From: Bacillota bacterium
GTDB lineage: Bacteria; Bacillota; Sulfobacillia; Sulfobacillales; JAIMBI01
NCBI GenBank assembly: GCA_021846565.1
Contig: JAJZWS010000021.1
Location: 1-47,758, forward strand
Length of the DNA: 47,758 nucleotides
Direction: 5' to 3'
Below the pieces are notes generated by a model. It worked only from the letters and a program-made list of their open reading frames with translations, was not told the DNA's origin and ran no database searches. Positions within the stretch are counted from its first letter, which is position 1, and every line of letters begins with the position of its first letter. The translations under genes and the position numbers were made by a program. Positions 1 to 7,824 of the stretch are shown in pieces.

Positions 1-151
1 ACGTTCGCGGTTGCGGTGCCGACCTTGCGGAGGGATGAGCCGGAAACGGCTGGGAGCCACACGGCGGCCTGCGAAAGAGCGAACAATTCCAACGAAATCG
101 GTTCATCCCCTCATGGGCAAGTTTGAGAAGGTTTCGTATAGCGGAAAAGAC

Positions 152-554
152 ATGGTGGACAGCGAAACCGCGGCGCACCCGCAGGCTGGGGAGTCCGGTC
201 GGTCACACCAGGCCGGCCACGCCGTACCCCCGGACCCGGCGAGCCGCCGCGCGCCAGGGGTGGGTCCGAGTGGGCGGGCCGCGCCGCAGCCGCATCCCCA
301 GCCGCCGCTGGACGACGCCCGGGTGAACTCGCTCAACGATGCCGTGCGGCGTGAGCTTTGGTACCTGGACTCAATGGTGGCAGCGCCGTTTCGGCTGGCA
401 CGGCGGTACACCACGCCCCTCCCCGCTCCGCGCCGGCGCCGATGAACCCCTGTGGGCTGCTGAGGGGATGGCCCGCCTGCCGCTCAAGGTTTTGCAGGCC
501 GCCGTGGGTGAACCCCTCACGCCAACCGGGAGCAAGGAGTCGGGGCCTGCCTGA
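152..554 (+). pseudogene. small protein of unknown function, apparently frameshifted
   Basis: I do not recognise a family. The ATG at 152 follows a purine-rich stretch (ggaaaaga) and opens a frame that stops at 443-445. Its last part, LWYLDSMVAAPFRLARRY, looks like real protein rather than a GC-rich shadow. The neighbouring frame, from about 415 to the TGA ending at 554, continues in the same style (ADEPLWAAEGMARLPLKV). The two halves read as one protein of about 134 residues joined by a one-base shift near 415-430. The first 50 residues are rich in Pro, Ala and Arg and probably disordered. It could be a decayed gene, a sequencing error in a C- and G-rich run, or two unrelated open frames. 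Confidence that any of it is expressed is low. Confidence 0.3.
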
Positions 555-631
555 TCCCGAGCCCCAAGACCCAGGGTTGAGCCGACGGCGCTTGGCGTAT
601 GGTTCGCCATGGCGACAGGTGAAGCCTTCGG

Positions 632-1777
632 ATGGCGGTAAGGTGGTGGGGGTTAAGCCCGAACGTGGTGCGGCTGGCCGCCGCGATGGGGTTGTGGGGC
701 TTGGGATTTGGCCTTTATGGCACCCTCTGGCCGCTTTATATCGAGAAGCTGGGAGGCTCGCCGCTGGCCATTGGCGGGCTGGCCACGCTGGCGGGCGTCG
801 TGACCGCCGCCAGCGCGCTGCCTGGGGGATACTGCGCCGACCGGTTGGACCGTCGCGCGCTCATTCGCTGGGGATGGGCGTTGGCGGTGCCTGCGCCGTT
901 TCTTTTTGCCTGGGCGCCGCATTGGCAGTGGCTGGCGTTGGGCGTCCTCCTGTACTTCGGCACCTCGTTTTCAACACCGGCGGCTCAGGCGTACCTCCAG
1001 GTGGAGGCGGGGAACCGCCTGGCGCTGGCGTACAACGTGGTGATGGGCGCGTTCGCCATCGGGGCCGTGCTGGGGCCGTCCGCCGGCGGATTTATCGTGG
1101 CCCGCGTCGGATTCCATCCGGTGTTTTACCTGTCAGGCTTGATCTTTTTGGGGTCCACGGCCATTGTGTGGCCCATCGACCGGGCCCCGGCCACGGGTCC
1201 GCCGCGCCGATTCATCTGGCGGGGCCGTCCGCGGCTCTACCGCTGGATTGCGCTCACCGCCGTACTGGCGCTGGCGGGCGGCTTGGCCGGACCCTATGTG
1301 GTGCCGTTTTGGCGTACCGTCGGCGGACTTTCGGTCGAGACCATCGGGCTCGTATCCGGTCTCACCCTCTTGGTGGGTGCCGCGACGGGCCCCCTCTGGG
1401 GTCGGCTGGCGGAGCGGGTGGGGTTGCCCTTTGCCCTAGGGCTGGGCGTGAGTGTGGGCATCGTGGGGATCGTCGGCCTGTTTGGGTGGCCGCGGATTTT
1501 GTGGGTCCAGGTGGGAGCGGCCGGGGTGCGGGGGGTGGGCGGCGGCAGTCACCTCCTTACGGGGGTGGCGGTAGGACGGGTGGTCCGGGCGCCCGAGGCG
1601 GGGACGGCTTATGGCGTACTGAATCTGGCGGCGGAGACGGCCGGCGCACTGGCTCCATTCCCGGGCGCCCTGCTGTATCGCTTTCGGCCCGAGGCCCCGT
1701 TGGTGTTCCAGGCAGCCATCCTGGCGCTGGTGGCCGTGTGGGCCCTGACCGCCCGCCGCGGCGGCGTGCCTCCTTAA
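632..1777 (+). CDS. MFS transporter
   Basis: A 381-residue integral membrane protein with the spacing of hydrophobic segments typical of the 12-helix major facilitator superfamily. Between helices 2 and 3 lies the family loop in the form GGYCADRLDRRALIRWGW, a variant of GxxxDRxGRR. A basic central loop (about residues 185-205, with PPRRFIWRGRPRLYRW) separates the two halves. The substrate cannot be read from sequence; drug or small-metabolite efflux is the usual guess for this size class. The ATG at 632 has only a poor ribosome site, so a start at a nearby GTG is possible. No neighbour on the same strand points to a pathway. Confidence 0.8.
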   Translation: MAVRWWGLSPNVVRLAAAMGLWGLGFGLYGTLWPLYIEKLGGSPLAIGGLATLAGVVTAASALPGGYCADRLDRRALIRWGWALAVPAPFLFAWAPHWQWLALGVLLYFGTSFSTPAAQAYLQVEAGNRLALAYNVVMGAFAIGAVLGPSAGGFIVARVGFHPVFYLSGLIFLGSTAIVWPIDRAPATGPPRRFIWRGRPRLYRWIALTAVLALAGGLAGPYVVPFWRTVGGLSVETIGLVSGLTLLVGAATGPLWGRLAERVGLPFALGLGVSVGIVGIVGLFGWPRILWVQVGAAGVRGVGGGSHLLTGVAVGRVVRAPEAGTAYGVLNLAAETAGALAPFPGALLYRFRPEAPLVFQAAILALVAVWALTARRGGVPP

Positions 1778-2145
1778 ATCCCACCGACGGCGCCCGCACG
1801 AGTGGAGGCGGGGTGGTCGGGCTCACGGGCGGACCGGGCGGTCGCCAGGCCGCGCCGATAACCGAGCGAGCGAGTCGACGGCATCTGTGGGGCGCGGACT
1901 GGCTAGTCAAGGAGCAGGCTGCGGGTGTGCACGAAGGCCAGCGCGCCCCGTCGGCGTACCCGTGATTGGGGAGAGCCATCTCGGGCTGGCATCGGAGAAA
2001 TCTGCTAGACTCAGCCCCACGACAAGAGCGGGAGCCGTCCGCCGGTGCTTTGGGTCGTGGGAATTCGCAAGGAGACGTGCAAATCGTCTTAGATTCGATA
2101 CGATGGGTCACCAATGGACGAAGATGGGGGCGGGGGCGCTCTGGC
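1778..2145 (+). other. gap without a recognised gene, holds a possible promoter
   Basis: I see no credible gene on either strand in this 368-base stretch. Long open frames across it are antisense or out-of-frame products of the high GC content. Near its right end lies an extended -10 element (listed separately) that could drive the FxsA-like gene. Confidence 0.5.
2003..2011 (+). promoter_or_regulatory. possible extended -10 promoter for the FxsA-like gene
   Basis: The sequence TGCTAGACT carries a TGn extension directly before a TATAAT-like hexamer. There is no good -35 box at the usual distance, which extended -10 promoters can do without. Transcription would start near 2018, which argues against an ATG start at 1966 for the next gene and favours a GTG at 2077 or 2146. 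Confidence 0.3.
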
Positions 2146-2523
2146 GTGGTAGGCAAGGTGTTGGGCATTCTGGCCCTGATTCCGGCAGCCGAGATTGCGC
2201 TGTTTTTCCTGCTGGCCCACTGGTGGGGCTACGGGTCGGCGTTTACCATCAGTTGGCTGTCTTGGCTGGTTGGCATCGGTATTGCGTTCGTCGGTATTCG
2301 CCGCTGGTGGCTCGGGCGTCGAGCCCGCTGGCGGCAGGGGACGGTGGATCTCGTGGATGCCCCGGACTTGTTGGGCGTCATGGTGGCGGCCATGTTGCTG
2401 ATCATGCCTGGGCCCGCCACAGGACTGGTCGGGGCCCTGCTGATGGTTGATTCGGTGCGCGCCTGGCTGTGGCGGGTGACCGCTCGGCATGCGGCCCGCC
2501 GCCTCACCCGCCGCTATCGCTGA
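2146..2523 (+). CDS. fxsA: FxsA family membrane protein
   Basis: FxsA-type proteins are small cytoplasmic membrane proteins; the E. coli member was found as a suppressor of phage T7 exclusion by the F plasmid. The 125-residue core shows the family plan: a first hydrophobic segment ending in PAAEIALFFLL (family form P-x-x-E), a second segment followed by a basic loop (IRRWWLGRRARW), and a third segment with LLIMPGPATGLVGALL, matching the family L-x-x-PGxxTDxxG pattern. The C-terminus is basic. I chose the GTG at 2146 because it sits just before the first hydrophobic segment. A GTG at 2077 with aaggag two bases upstream, or an ATG at 1966, would add 23 or 60 residues that do not resemble the family. 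Confidence 0.75.
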   Translation: MVGKVLGILALIPAAEIALFFLLAHWWGYGSAFTISWLSWLVGIGIAFVGIRRWWLGRRARWRQGTVDLVDAPDLLGVMVAAMLLIMPGPATGLVGALLMVDSVRAWLWRVTARHAARRLTRRYR

Positions 2524-3703
2524 GGCGCGCGGGTGGCCCGGCCGGCGGGTGCCGCGTCCGCTCTGGGCGGGCCTGGCGGCGCTGGTGGCGGCCATAGGCA
2601 TCGGCCGTTTTCTCTACACGCCCCTGTTGCCGGCTATGGAAGCGGGGGCCATTCATCTGTCCAGCGCTGCGGCGGGTGCCATCGCCTCCACGAACTATCT
2701 GGGTTATTTGGTGGGCGCTCTGACCGCCGGGGTGATTCCTCTGCGCTCCGGGCGCGATCGGGTTCGGTGGGTGGGGGTGGCGCTGTGGCTGGGCGTCGCC
2801 GCCACCCTGGCCATGGGCGTGGCCTCGTCACTGCCCGCGTGGTTCGTGCTCCGCGGCGTGGCGGGACTGGCCAGCGGTTGGGCGTTTGTGTGGGTCGCCG
2901 CGCTGCTCATGGACTGGATGGTGCAGGCCGGGCATGCCAACGGCCACGGATGGATGTTTGCCGGGGTGGGGGTGGGCATTGCCCTGACGGGCCTCGTGAC
3001 GCCCGCGCTGGTGGCCGTGGGGGGTTGGCGGGCCGGGTGGTGGGGCATGGGGCTCCTTGCCGTCCCCATCGTGTGGTGGGCGACGCAGGGCCTGCCGCTG
3101 GTGGACCGGATGCCGGCAGCCGCCCCGGCGACGACGGGCCCGGGGCGCCCAGCTCCCTTTGCGCTGTGGGGCCTGGTGGTGGCCTATGCCCTCGAAGGCT
3201 TGGGCTACGTGGTCATGGCGACGTTTATCACCGCGTTTTTCACCCAGACGGCGTCGCCGGCGGTTGCCGACGGCAGCTGGGTGCTGGTGGGTGTGGCGGC
3301 CGCCCCCTCGGTGGCGTGGTGGAGCCATGTGGCGCGACGATGGGGGGAGCGGCGGGCCGCGTACGCGCTTTATTTGGTCGAGGCGGCCGGCGTGTTGCTG
3401 CCGGTGTTCGTGGGGGGCTTCGAGGCCGCTGGCGTGGCCTCGGTCCTGTTTGGCGGCACGTTTCTGGGCGTGATGGGCCTGGTCCTGATCTTGGGGCGGG
3501 AAGCGTCGCCGCAGAACGCTACGCGCACTGTGGCGCAACTCACCGTGGCGTTTGGGCTAGGGCAGATGGTGGGGCCGGCGGCGGCGGGCTGGCTCACGGA
3601 CCTCACGCACGCGTTTCAGCCGGCGCTGCTCCTGAGTGCCCTGGTGTTGCTGGCCGCCCCCGCGGTGCTGTGGATGGCCCGACGGCACCCGGCACTCAGG
3701 TGA
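2489..3703 (+). CDS. YbfB/YjiJ-type MFS transporter
   Basis: A 404-residue major facilitator superfamily protein of the YbfB/YjiJ kind. The signature is near the start: GIGRFLYTPLLPAM (about residues 37-50), followed by NYLGYLVGA, both hallmarks of that subgroup. The remainder forms about twelve hydrophobic segments. The substrate of this family is unknown. The start used overlaps the end of the FxsA-like gene by 35 bases; a GTG near 2547, closer to the first helix, is an equally plausible start. The 3' end overlaps the convergent kynureninase gene by 8 bases (3696-3703). Confidence 0.8.
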   Translation: MRPAASPAAIAEARGWPGRRVPRPLWAGLAALVAAIGIGRFLYTPLLPAMEAGAIHLSSAAAGAIASTNYLGYLVGALTAGVIPLRSGRDRVRWVGVALWLGVAATLAMGVASSLPAWFVLRGVAGLASGWAFVWVAALLMDWMVQAGHANGHGWMFAGVGVGIALTGLVTPALVAVGGWRAGWWGMGLLAVPIVWWATQGLPLVDRMPAAAPATTGPGRPAPFALWGLVVAYALEGLGYVVMATFITAFFTQTASPAVADGSWVLVGVAAAPSVAWWSHVARRWGERRAAYALYLVEAAGVLLPVFVGGFEAAGVASVLFGGTFLGVMGLVLILGREASPQNATRTVAQLTVAFGLGQMVGPAAAGWLTDLTHAFQPALLLSALVLLAAPAVLWMARRHPALR

Positions 3704-4991
3704 CGGCCGCGCGCGCGGCCCGGTCGATGTACAGGGCCTGCTCCTCCCGGGCCAGAATGTCCGCCAGGCGCTCGACGGCGTTCAGCACGGTGGCCGCGTC
3801 GATGTAGAGCGGCGCTGGCGCCAGCCGCAGGAGGTTCGGAGGACGGTAGTCCACGATGACCCGCCGGGCTCGCAGCGCGAGCGTCAGGGCTGCCGCATCG
3901 GGGTGTGCCAGCGCGATGTGGCCGCCGCGCGCGGCCCGGTCCCGCGGCGTGGCCACGGTGACTCCCCACGGTGCCAGCAGCGCATCGGCCGCGGTGGCGA
4001 GAAAGTCGGTCAGCTGCCCCGCCCGGTCCAGCACGTCCTCCATGCGAATCCCGTCGAAAAGCTCGAGGCTGCCGGCCAGCGCCGCCAGCGCCAGGATGCC
4101 CGGGGTGCCGAGCTGCAGCGCGCCCGCGTCAGGTGCGCCCGTCCACCGGCCGTCCATGGCAAACTGCAAGGTTTTGTCTGATCCCCACCAGCCGCGGTAG
4201 GCGGGCCTGACCGGCAGCAGTGTCTGGTGCACGAAGGCGGCCGCGGGCGACCCCGGTCCGCCGTTCAGGTATTTGTATGTGCAGAACACCGCCAGCTCCG
4301 CCTCGTCGTGGAGCCGGTGGGGCACGAGCCCGGCACTGTGGGACAAATCCCACACCACCCGCACGCCCGCTCGGCGGGCTGCCGCAGTCAGGTCCGCGAG
4401 GGGCAGCCGCTGGCCAGTGGTGTACACGACCCCTGGCAGCACGGCCAGTGCGACGTCGCTGGCAAAAGCGGCGGCCACGGCATCGGGGCTGAGCCCCCCG
4501 CGGGCGTCCACCGGCAACTCCATCACCGTCTCCGTCGGGTCGAGCCCATGCTGCGCCACCTGGCTGTCAACGGCGTGACGGTCAGTGGGGAAAGCCCCCT
4601 GCTCGATCAGGAGGCGAAACCGGCTGGCCGTGGGCCGATAAAACGTGCCCAGCAGCTGATGAAGCTGCTGGGTGGTGGTGCCGCCCACCACCAGCTCGCC
4701 GGGATGCGCCCCGACCAGCGGCGCTAGGCGGGCCGCCACGCGCTCCGCGAGATCAAACCAGGGGGCATCGCCGTCGGACCAGCCCAGAACCCCGACCTGG
4801 GCCCATTGGTCCATCGCGGCCCGGACGGCGTCTTGGGCGGGGACAGAGCAAGGCCCGAGAGAATTGCCGTTCAGGTACAGGGTGCCTGGGGGGATCTGCC
4901 ACCGGTCGGGAGGCACCAGCCGAGGAAGGGCGGCGTCGAGACGGGCCGCCTCGGCGCGGAGGGCGCAGTGTTCAGAGGTTTGGCTGCTCAT
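3696..4991 (-). CDS. kynU: kynureninase
   Basis: This PLP enzyme splits L-kynurenine (or 3-hydroxykynurenine) into anthranilate (or 3-hydroxyanthranilate) and alanine in tryptophan breakdown. The 431-residue length is normal. LYLNGNSLGPCS (38-49) is the substrate-side N-terminal motif. WDLSHSAG (214-221) carries the Asp and His that hold the cofactor, and CTYKYLNGGPG (237-247) carries the Schiff-base lysine, K240. Near the C-terminus, VDYRPPNLLRLAPAPLY is the usual end of the fold. No tryptophan dioxygenase, formamidase or NAD-synthesis gene is in the window, so its use (salvage to anthranilate, or catabolism) is open. The ATG at 4991 has six C residues before it and no ribosome site, but a TATACT -10 box just upstream, so the mRNA is probably leaderless. 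Confidence 0.9.
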   Translation of the reverse strand: MSSQTSEHCALRAEAARLDAALPRLVPPDRWQIPPGTLYLNGNSLGPCSVPAQDAVRAAMDQWAQVGVLGWSDGDAPWFDLAERVAARLAPLVGAHPGELVVGGTTTQQLHQLLGTFYRPTASRFRLLIEQGAFPTDRHAVDSQVAQHGLDPTETVMELPVDARGGLSPDAVAAAFASDVALAVLPGVVYTTGQRLPLADLTAAARRAGVRVVWDLSHSAGLVPHRLHDEAELAVFCTYKYLNGGPGSPAAAFVHQTLLPVRPAYRGWWGSDKTLQFAMDGRWTGAPDAGALQLGTPGILALAALAGSLELFDGIRMEDVLDRAGQLTDFLATAADALLAPWGVTVATPRDRAARGGHIALAHPDAAALTLALRARRVIVDYRPPNLLRLAPAPLYIDAATVLNAVERLADILAREEQALYIDRAARAAVT

Positions 4992-4997
4992 GGGGGG

Positions 4998-5003
4998 AGT
5001 ATA
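4998..5003 (-). promoter_or_regulatory. -10 box placed for a leaderless kynU mRNA
   Basis: On the minus strand TATACT is followed by exactly six C residues and then the kynU ATG. A transcript starting about seven bases after the -10 box would begin at the A of the start codon. A weak -35 (CCAATC, 5021-5026) lies 17 bases upstream. Confidence 0.45.
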
Positions 5004-5073
5004 GCCGAAAGAGCGCAAGAGATTGGCAGCGGGGCGACCCGCCAGTAGTCTTGGAGGCGAGAGGGGGGAGGGG

Positions 5074-6297
5074 GTGGCGTCCGAACGACTCCCGCTCGCG
5101 GCCGCCATGATCGTCCGCGACGAAGAAGCCACGCTGGCGTGCGCCATCCAGTCGGTGGCCCCCGTGGTGTCCCAGCTGGTGGTGGTGGATACGGGCTCTC
5201 GCGATGGGACGGTGGAGCTGGCGCGCTCGCTCGGGGCGGAGGTGCACGCTATTCGGTGGACCGACAACTTCGCGGCCGCCCGCAATGAGGCGCTGGCCCG
5301 TGTGGGACAGCCCTGGGTGCTGGTGTTGGACGCTGACGAGGAGCTGGTGGCCGACGATGTGCCCACTCTGGCCAGAGCGGTGGCGTCACCCTTCGCGTCC
5401 GGCTACAACCTCCGGGTCGTGTCGCTGGTGGGCAGTGGGCGCGAGTTCACCGATGCGCGGGTCACTCGCCTGTTCCGCGTGGGACCCACCATTCGCTATC
5501 GCGGGCGCGTCCACGAGCAGGTGGCTGACAGCCTGATCGCGGCAGGCGGGTCCCTGGCGTCCTTGGACGTGCGCCTGCTGCACACCGGGTATCTGCCCGC
5601 CGTCATGACTGCCAAACACAAGCAGGAACGCAATCTCGCGCTCCTCAGCCGCGCGGCGGGGGAGGAACCCGACCAGCCCTACTGGCAGTTTCAGCTGGGC
5701 CAGACGCTCTTGGCACTGGGGCGGGTGGACGAGGCACGGACCGCCTATGCGGCCAGCGCATCCCGCCTCGCGCCCACGGCGCCGCTGGCGCCGGTCGTGG
5801 TGGCGAGCGCCATTCGAGCGGCCGTGGCGGCCGAGGACTGGGCGGCGGCGGAGGGCCTGGCCCGTGCGGGGGTGGCCACGCATCCGAGCTACACCGACCT
5901 CTATTGGCTGTGGGGGTTGGTGCTGCTGCAGCGGGACCGCCTGGACGCGGCCCGGACGTGCTTTGAACGCTGTCTCGCGCTGGGACCCCCGCGCGGGTAT
6001 CTGCAGTCGGAGCTGGGGGTGGGCACGTATCTTCCCAAAGTCGCCCTGGCCGAAGTAGCCCAGAAGGCTGGACACGGAGACCAGGCGCTGGCCTGGCTGC
6101 TGTCGGCGCTGCGAGATCAGCCGGGCCGGCTCGCCACCTGGATGATGGTGGACGCTCTGACCGCCGGCACCCCGCCTGAGGTGCTGGCGCAGCACTTAGG
6201 GTTGGTTCTGTCCGCCACCCTTCGACAGCAAATCGTGTCGGATCTGGAGGATCTGCCGCCCCGCTGCCGTGCTGCGCTTACGACATCGGCGGTCTGA
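5074..6297 (+). CDS. glycosyltransferase family 2 with C-terminal TPR-like repeats
   Basis: The N-terminal half is a GT-A fold glycosyltransferase of family 2. AAAMIVRDEEATL starts the nucleotide-binding fold, VVVDTGSRDGT and NFAAARNEAL follow, and VLVLDADEEL carries the metal-binding DxD. From about residue 190 the chain becomes helical repeats rich in Ala and Leu (YWQFQLGQTLLALGRVDEA; LYWLWGLVLLQRDRLDAA), which look like TPRs. This architecture is common in Firmicutes enzymes that glycosylate peptides or proteins. The GTG at 5074 is chosen because gaggggggaggg precedes it; it is divergent from kynU (82-base gap). It lies just upstream of the motility genes, so flagellin or another surface protein is a possible acceptor, but nothing in the sequence proves this. 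Confidence 0.8.
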   Translation: MASERLPLAAAMIVRDEEATLACAIQSVAPVVSQLVVVDTGSRDGTVELARSLGAEVHAIRWTDNFAAARNEALARVGQPWVLVLDADEELVADDVPTLARAVASPFASGYNLRVVSLVGSGREFTDARVTRLFRVGPTIRYRGRVHEQVADSLIAAGGSLASLDVRLLHTGYLPAVMTAKHKQERNLALLSRAAGEEPDQPYWQFQLGQTLLALGRVDEARTAYAASASRLAPTAPLAPVVVASAIRAAVAAEDWAAAEGLARAGVATHPSYTDLYWLWGLVLLQRDRLDAARTCFERCLALGPPRGYLQSELGVGTYLPKVALAEVAQKAGHGDQALAWLLSALRDQPGRLATWMMVDALTAGTPPEVLAQHLGLVLSATLRQQIVSDLEDLPPRCRAALTTSAV

Positions 6298-6349
6298 TGT
6301 AAATTCGTGTCGGACCGAAGCAGGAATTAACTCCGAGTCCAAGAATTCC

Positions 6350-6357
6350 CCCGATAT
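6350..6357 (+). promoter_or_regulatory. possible flagellar sigma (SigD-type) -10 element
   Basis: CCCGATAT matches the SigD -10 form (GCCGATAT) at seven of eight bases and lies 21 bases before the ATG of the next gene. The expected TAAA -35 is not at the right spacing; the nearest AT-rich match (TTAA, 6327-6330) is about four bases too far away. The call is weak. Confidence 0.25.
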
Positions 6358-6378
6358 CACGTTGGGGGGTGCTCGCGC

Positions 6379-6954
6379 ATGGCCACCAAGACACTGGCAT
6401 TTTTCGATGATTGTACTGTGGAACTGCCGAACCCGATTTTTGTCGGCCCCAAGGTTGGGCGTCGGGGACGGCGGCCCGATCGCGAACTGTATTTTCCCAA
6501 TGGCGTGCGGCGGCCGGGGCGCGACGAGCTGATCCAGTTCATCGTGGACCACGTCCTGTATCAGATCGACCCAGGTTCCGATGGGCCCCTCTTTTGCAAG
6601 CACGTCATCGAACACGGCAATCGGGAGCGGAACAAGCAAAGCATGTACCACGTGGTGCTGGGTCCGCCCGCGCTGTCGGGGGTGTGGGAGATTGTCGGCA
6701 ATCGGCGGATGTTTGACGTGCGCGCGGTGTTTCTGCCGCGCGAAAGTACCTGGATTCCGCAGATTGTGCTGTCGCCGGGCAACTATATCGGGGTGGGGAA
6801 CTTAAACGGTGTCGAACTGTCGCCAACCGCACTCGCCCGCGAGATGCTGCGCCGCAGCTTCGTGAGCCCCGAGGAGTTGGACCAGTTTTACGGGGCGCCC
6901 CGCGCCAAGCGAGAGGGGGCCATCCGCTTCGCCAGCCGCGGCATCTGGATGTAG
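6379..6954 (+). CDS. protein of unknown function upstream of motA
   Basis: I do not recognise this 191-residue protein. It has no signal peptide or membrane segment and no repeat. It is a soluble protein with a basic early region (about residues 25-40, VGRRGRRPDRELYFPNG), a middle part containing LFCKHVIEHGNRERNKQ, and a C-terminal part with FLPRESTWIPQIVLSPGNY. The ATG at 6379 follows ttggggggtg at a suitable distance. It is 42 bases ahead of motA in the same direction, so co-transcription with motAB is likely, and a CCGATAT element lies upstream. A role in motility is inferred from position only. Confidence 0.7.
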   Translation: MATKTLAFFDDCTVELPNPIFVGPKVGRRGRRPDRELYFPNGVRRPGRDELIQFIVDHVLYQIDPGSDGPLFCKHVIEHGNRERNKQSMYHVVLGPPALSGVWEIVGNRRMFDVRAVFLPRESTWIPQIVLSPGNYIGVGNLNGVELSPTALAREMLRRSFVSPEELDQFYGAPRAKREGAIRFASRGIWM

Positions 6955-6996
6955 CACGTGTGCAGGCAAACATCCTGAGTGGGCAGAAGGTTGGTG

Positions 6997-7824
6997 ATGG
7001 GGTTGCGGATCGATATGCCGGCGCTGGGCGGGATCCTCTTTGGGGTGATGGCGCTGGTCGGAGGCTTTGTACTGGAGGGCGGCAAAGCCGGCGCCCTGTT
7101 GCAGGGGACGGCGGCCCTGATTGTGTTTGGCGGCACCATCGGGGCCACCGTGGTCTCCTATTCGATGGAGGAAATTCGCCAGGTGCCCCGGCTCGTGCGC
7201 ATGGCGCTGACCCGCCGGTCGTTTGACCCCGTCGTGCTGATTCGGGATTTGGCTCGCTACGCCGACATCGCGCGGCGCCAGCAGCCGCTGGCGCTGGAAC
7301 CCGAGATTGACCGGACGGATGACCCCTTTCTCAAAAAGGGGCTCCAGATGATCGTCGACAACACGGAGCTGAATTTGATGAGGCAAATTCTGGAGGCCGA
7401 CATGTACGCCTTGCTGACCCAGCAGAAAACCGGCGCCAGCATCTTTGAACAGGCCGGGGGCTACGCGCCCACGATGGGCATCATTGGGACGGTCATGGGA
7501 CTGGTGCACGTGCTGGGCGATCTGTCGGGCAACGCCACCGCCTTGGCCCAGGCGATTGGACTTGCGTTCATTGCGACGCTGTACGGGGTGTTCTCGGCCA
7601 ACTTGCTCTGGCTGCCGATGGCAAGCAACCTCAAAAACAAGGCCAAGGCAGACCTGTTGGAGCGGGAAATCGCGCTGGAAGGGTTTCTGTCGATTCAGCA
7701 GGGGATGGCCCCGTCTATGCTCACCGACAAGCTGATGAGTTTCATCCGGCCGGCCGGCAGTCCTGAACCGCCGCCCAGCCCGCCGCCCGCCGAGGCGCCT
7801 GGGATGAAGGAGGCGGTGTCATGA
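6997..7824 (+). CDS. motA: flagellar stator protein MotA
   Basis: MotA forms the ring of the stator unit that turns ion flow through MotB into torque. The protein has 275 residues and four hydrophobic segments, two at the start and two late. Between the latter the conserved YAPTMGIIGTVMGLVHVL (about residues 149-166) carries the family proline. The large cytoplasmic loop carries charged residues of the type that contact FliG (LVRMALTRRSFDP). A Pro-rich C-terminal tail (SPEPPPSPPP) is unusual but harmless. The ATG at 6997 has aagg seven bases upstream; a GTG at 6979 would be an alternative. The stop overlaps the motB start by four bases (ATGA), indicating translational coupling. Confidence 0.93.
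   Translation: MGLRIDMPALGGILFGVMALVGGFVLEGGKAGALLQGTAALIVFGGTIGATVVSYSMEEIRQVPRLVRMALTRRSFDPVVLIRDLARYADIARRQQPLALEPEIDRTDDPFLKKGLQMIVDNTELNLMRQILEADMYALLTQQKTGASIFEQAGGYAPTMGIIGTVMGLVHVLGDLSGNATALAQAIGLAFIATLYGVFSANLLWLPMASNLKNKAKADLLEREIALEGFLSIQQGMAPSMLTDKLMSFIRPAGSPEPPPSPPPAEAPGMKEAVS

Noticed and set aside
1854-1861. GCCGATAA, an exact flagellar sigma -10 box
   Set aside because: No TAAA at the -35 distance and no motility gene follows; chance match.
358-1965. A 535-codon plus-strand open frame overlapping the first MFS gene
   Set aside because: It is Gly/Arg/Pro-rich low-quality sequence antiphase to a clear membrane transporter; typical shadow in GC-rich DNA.
4992-5366. N-terminal extension of the kynureninase frame
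   Set aside because: It overlaps the divergent glycosyltransferase and has no family similarity; kynureninase begins at 4991.
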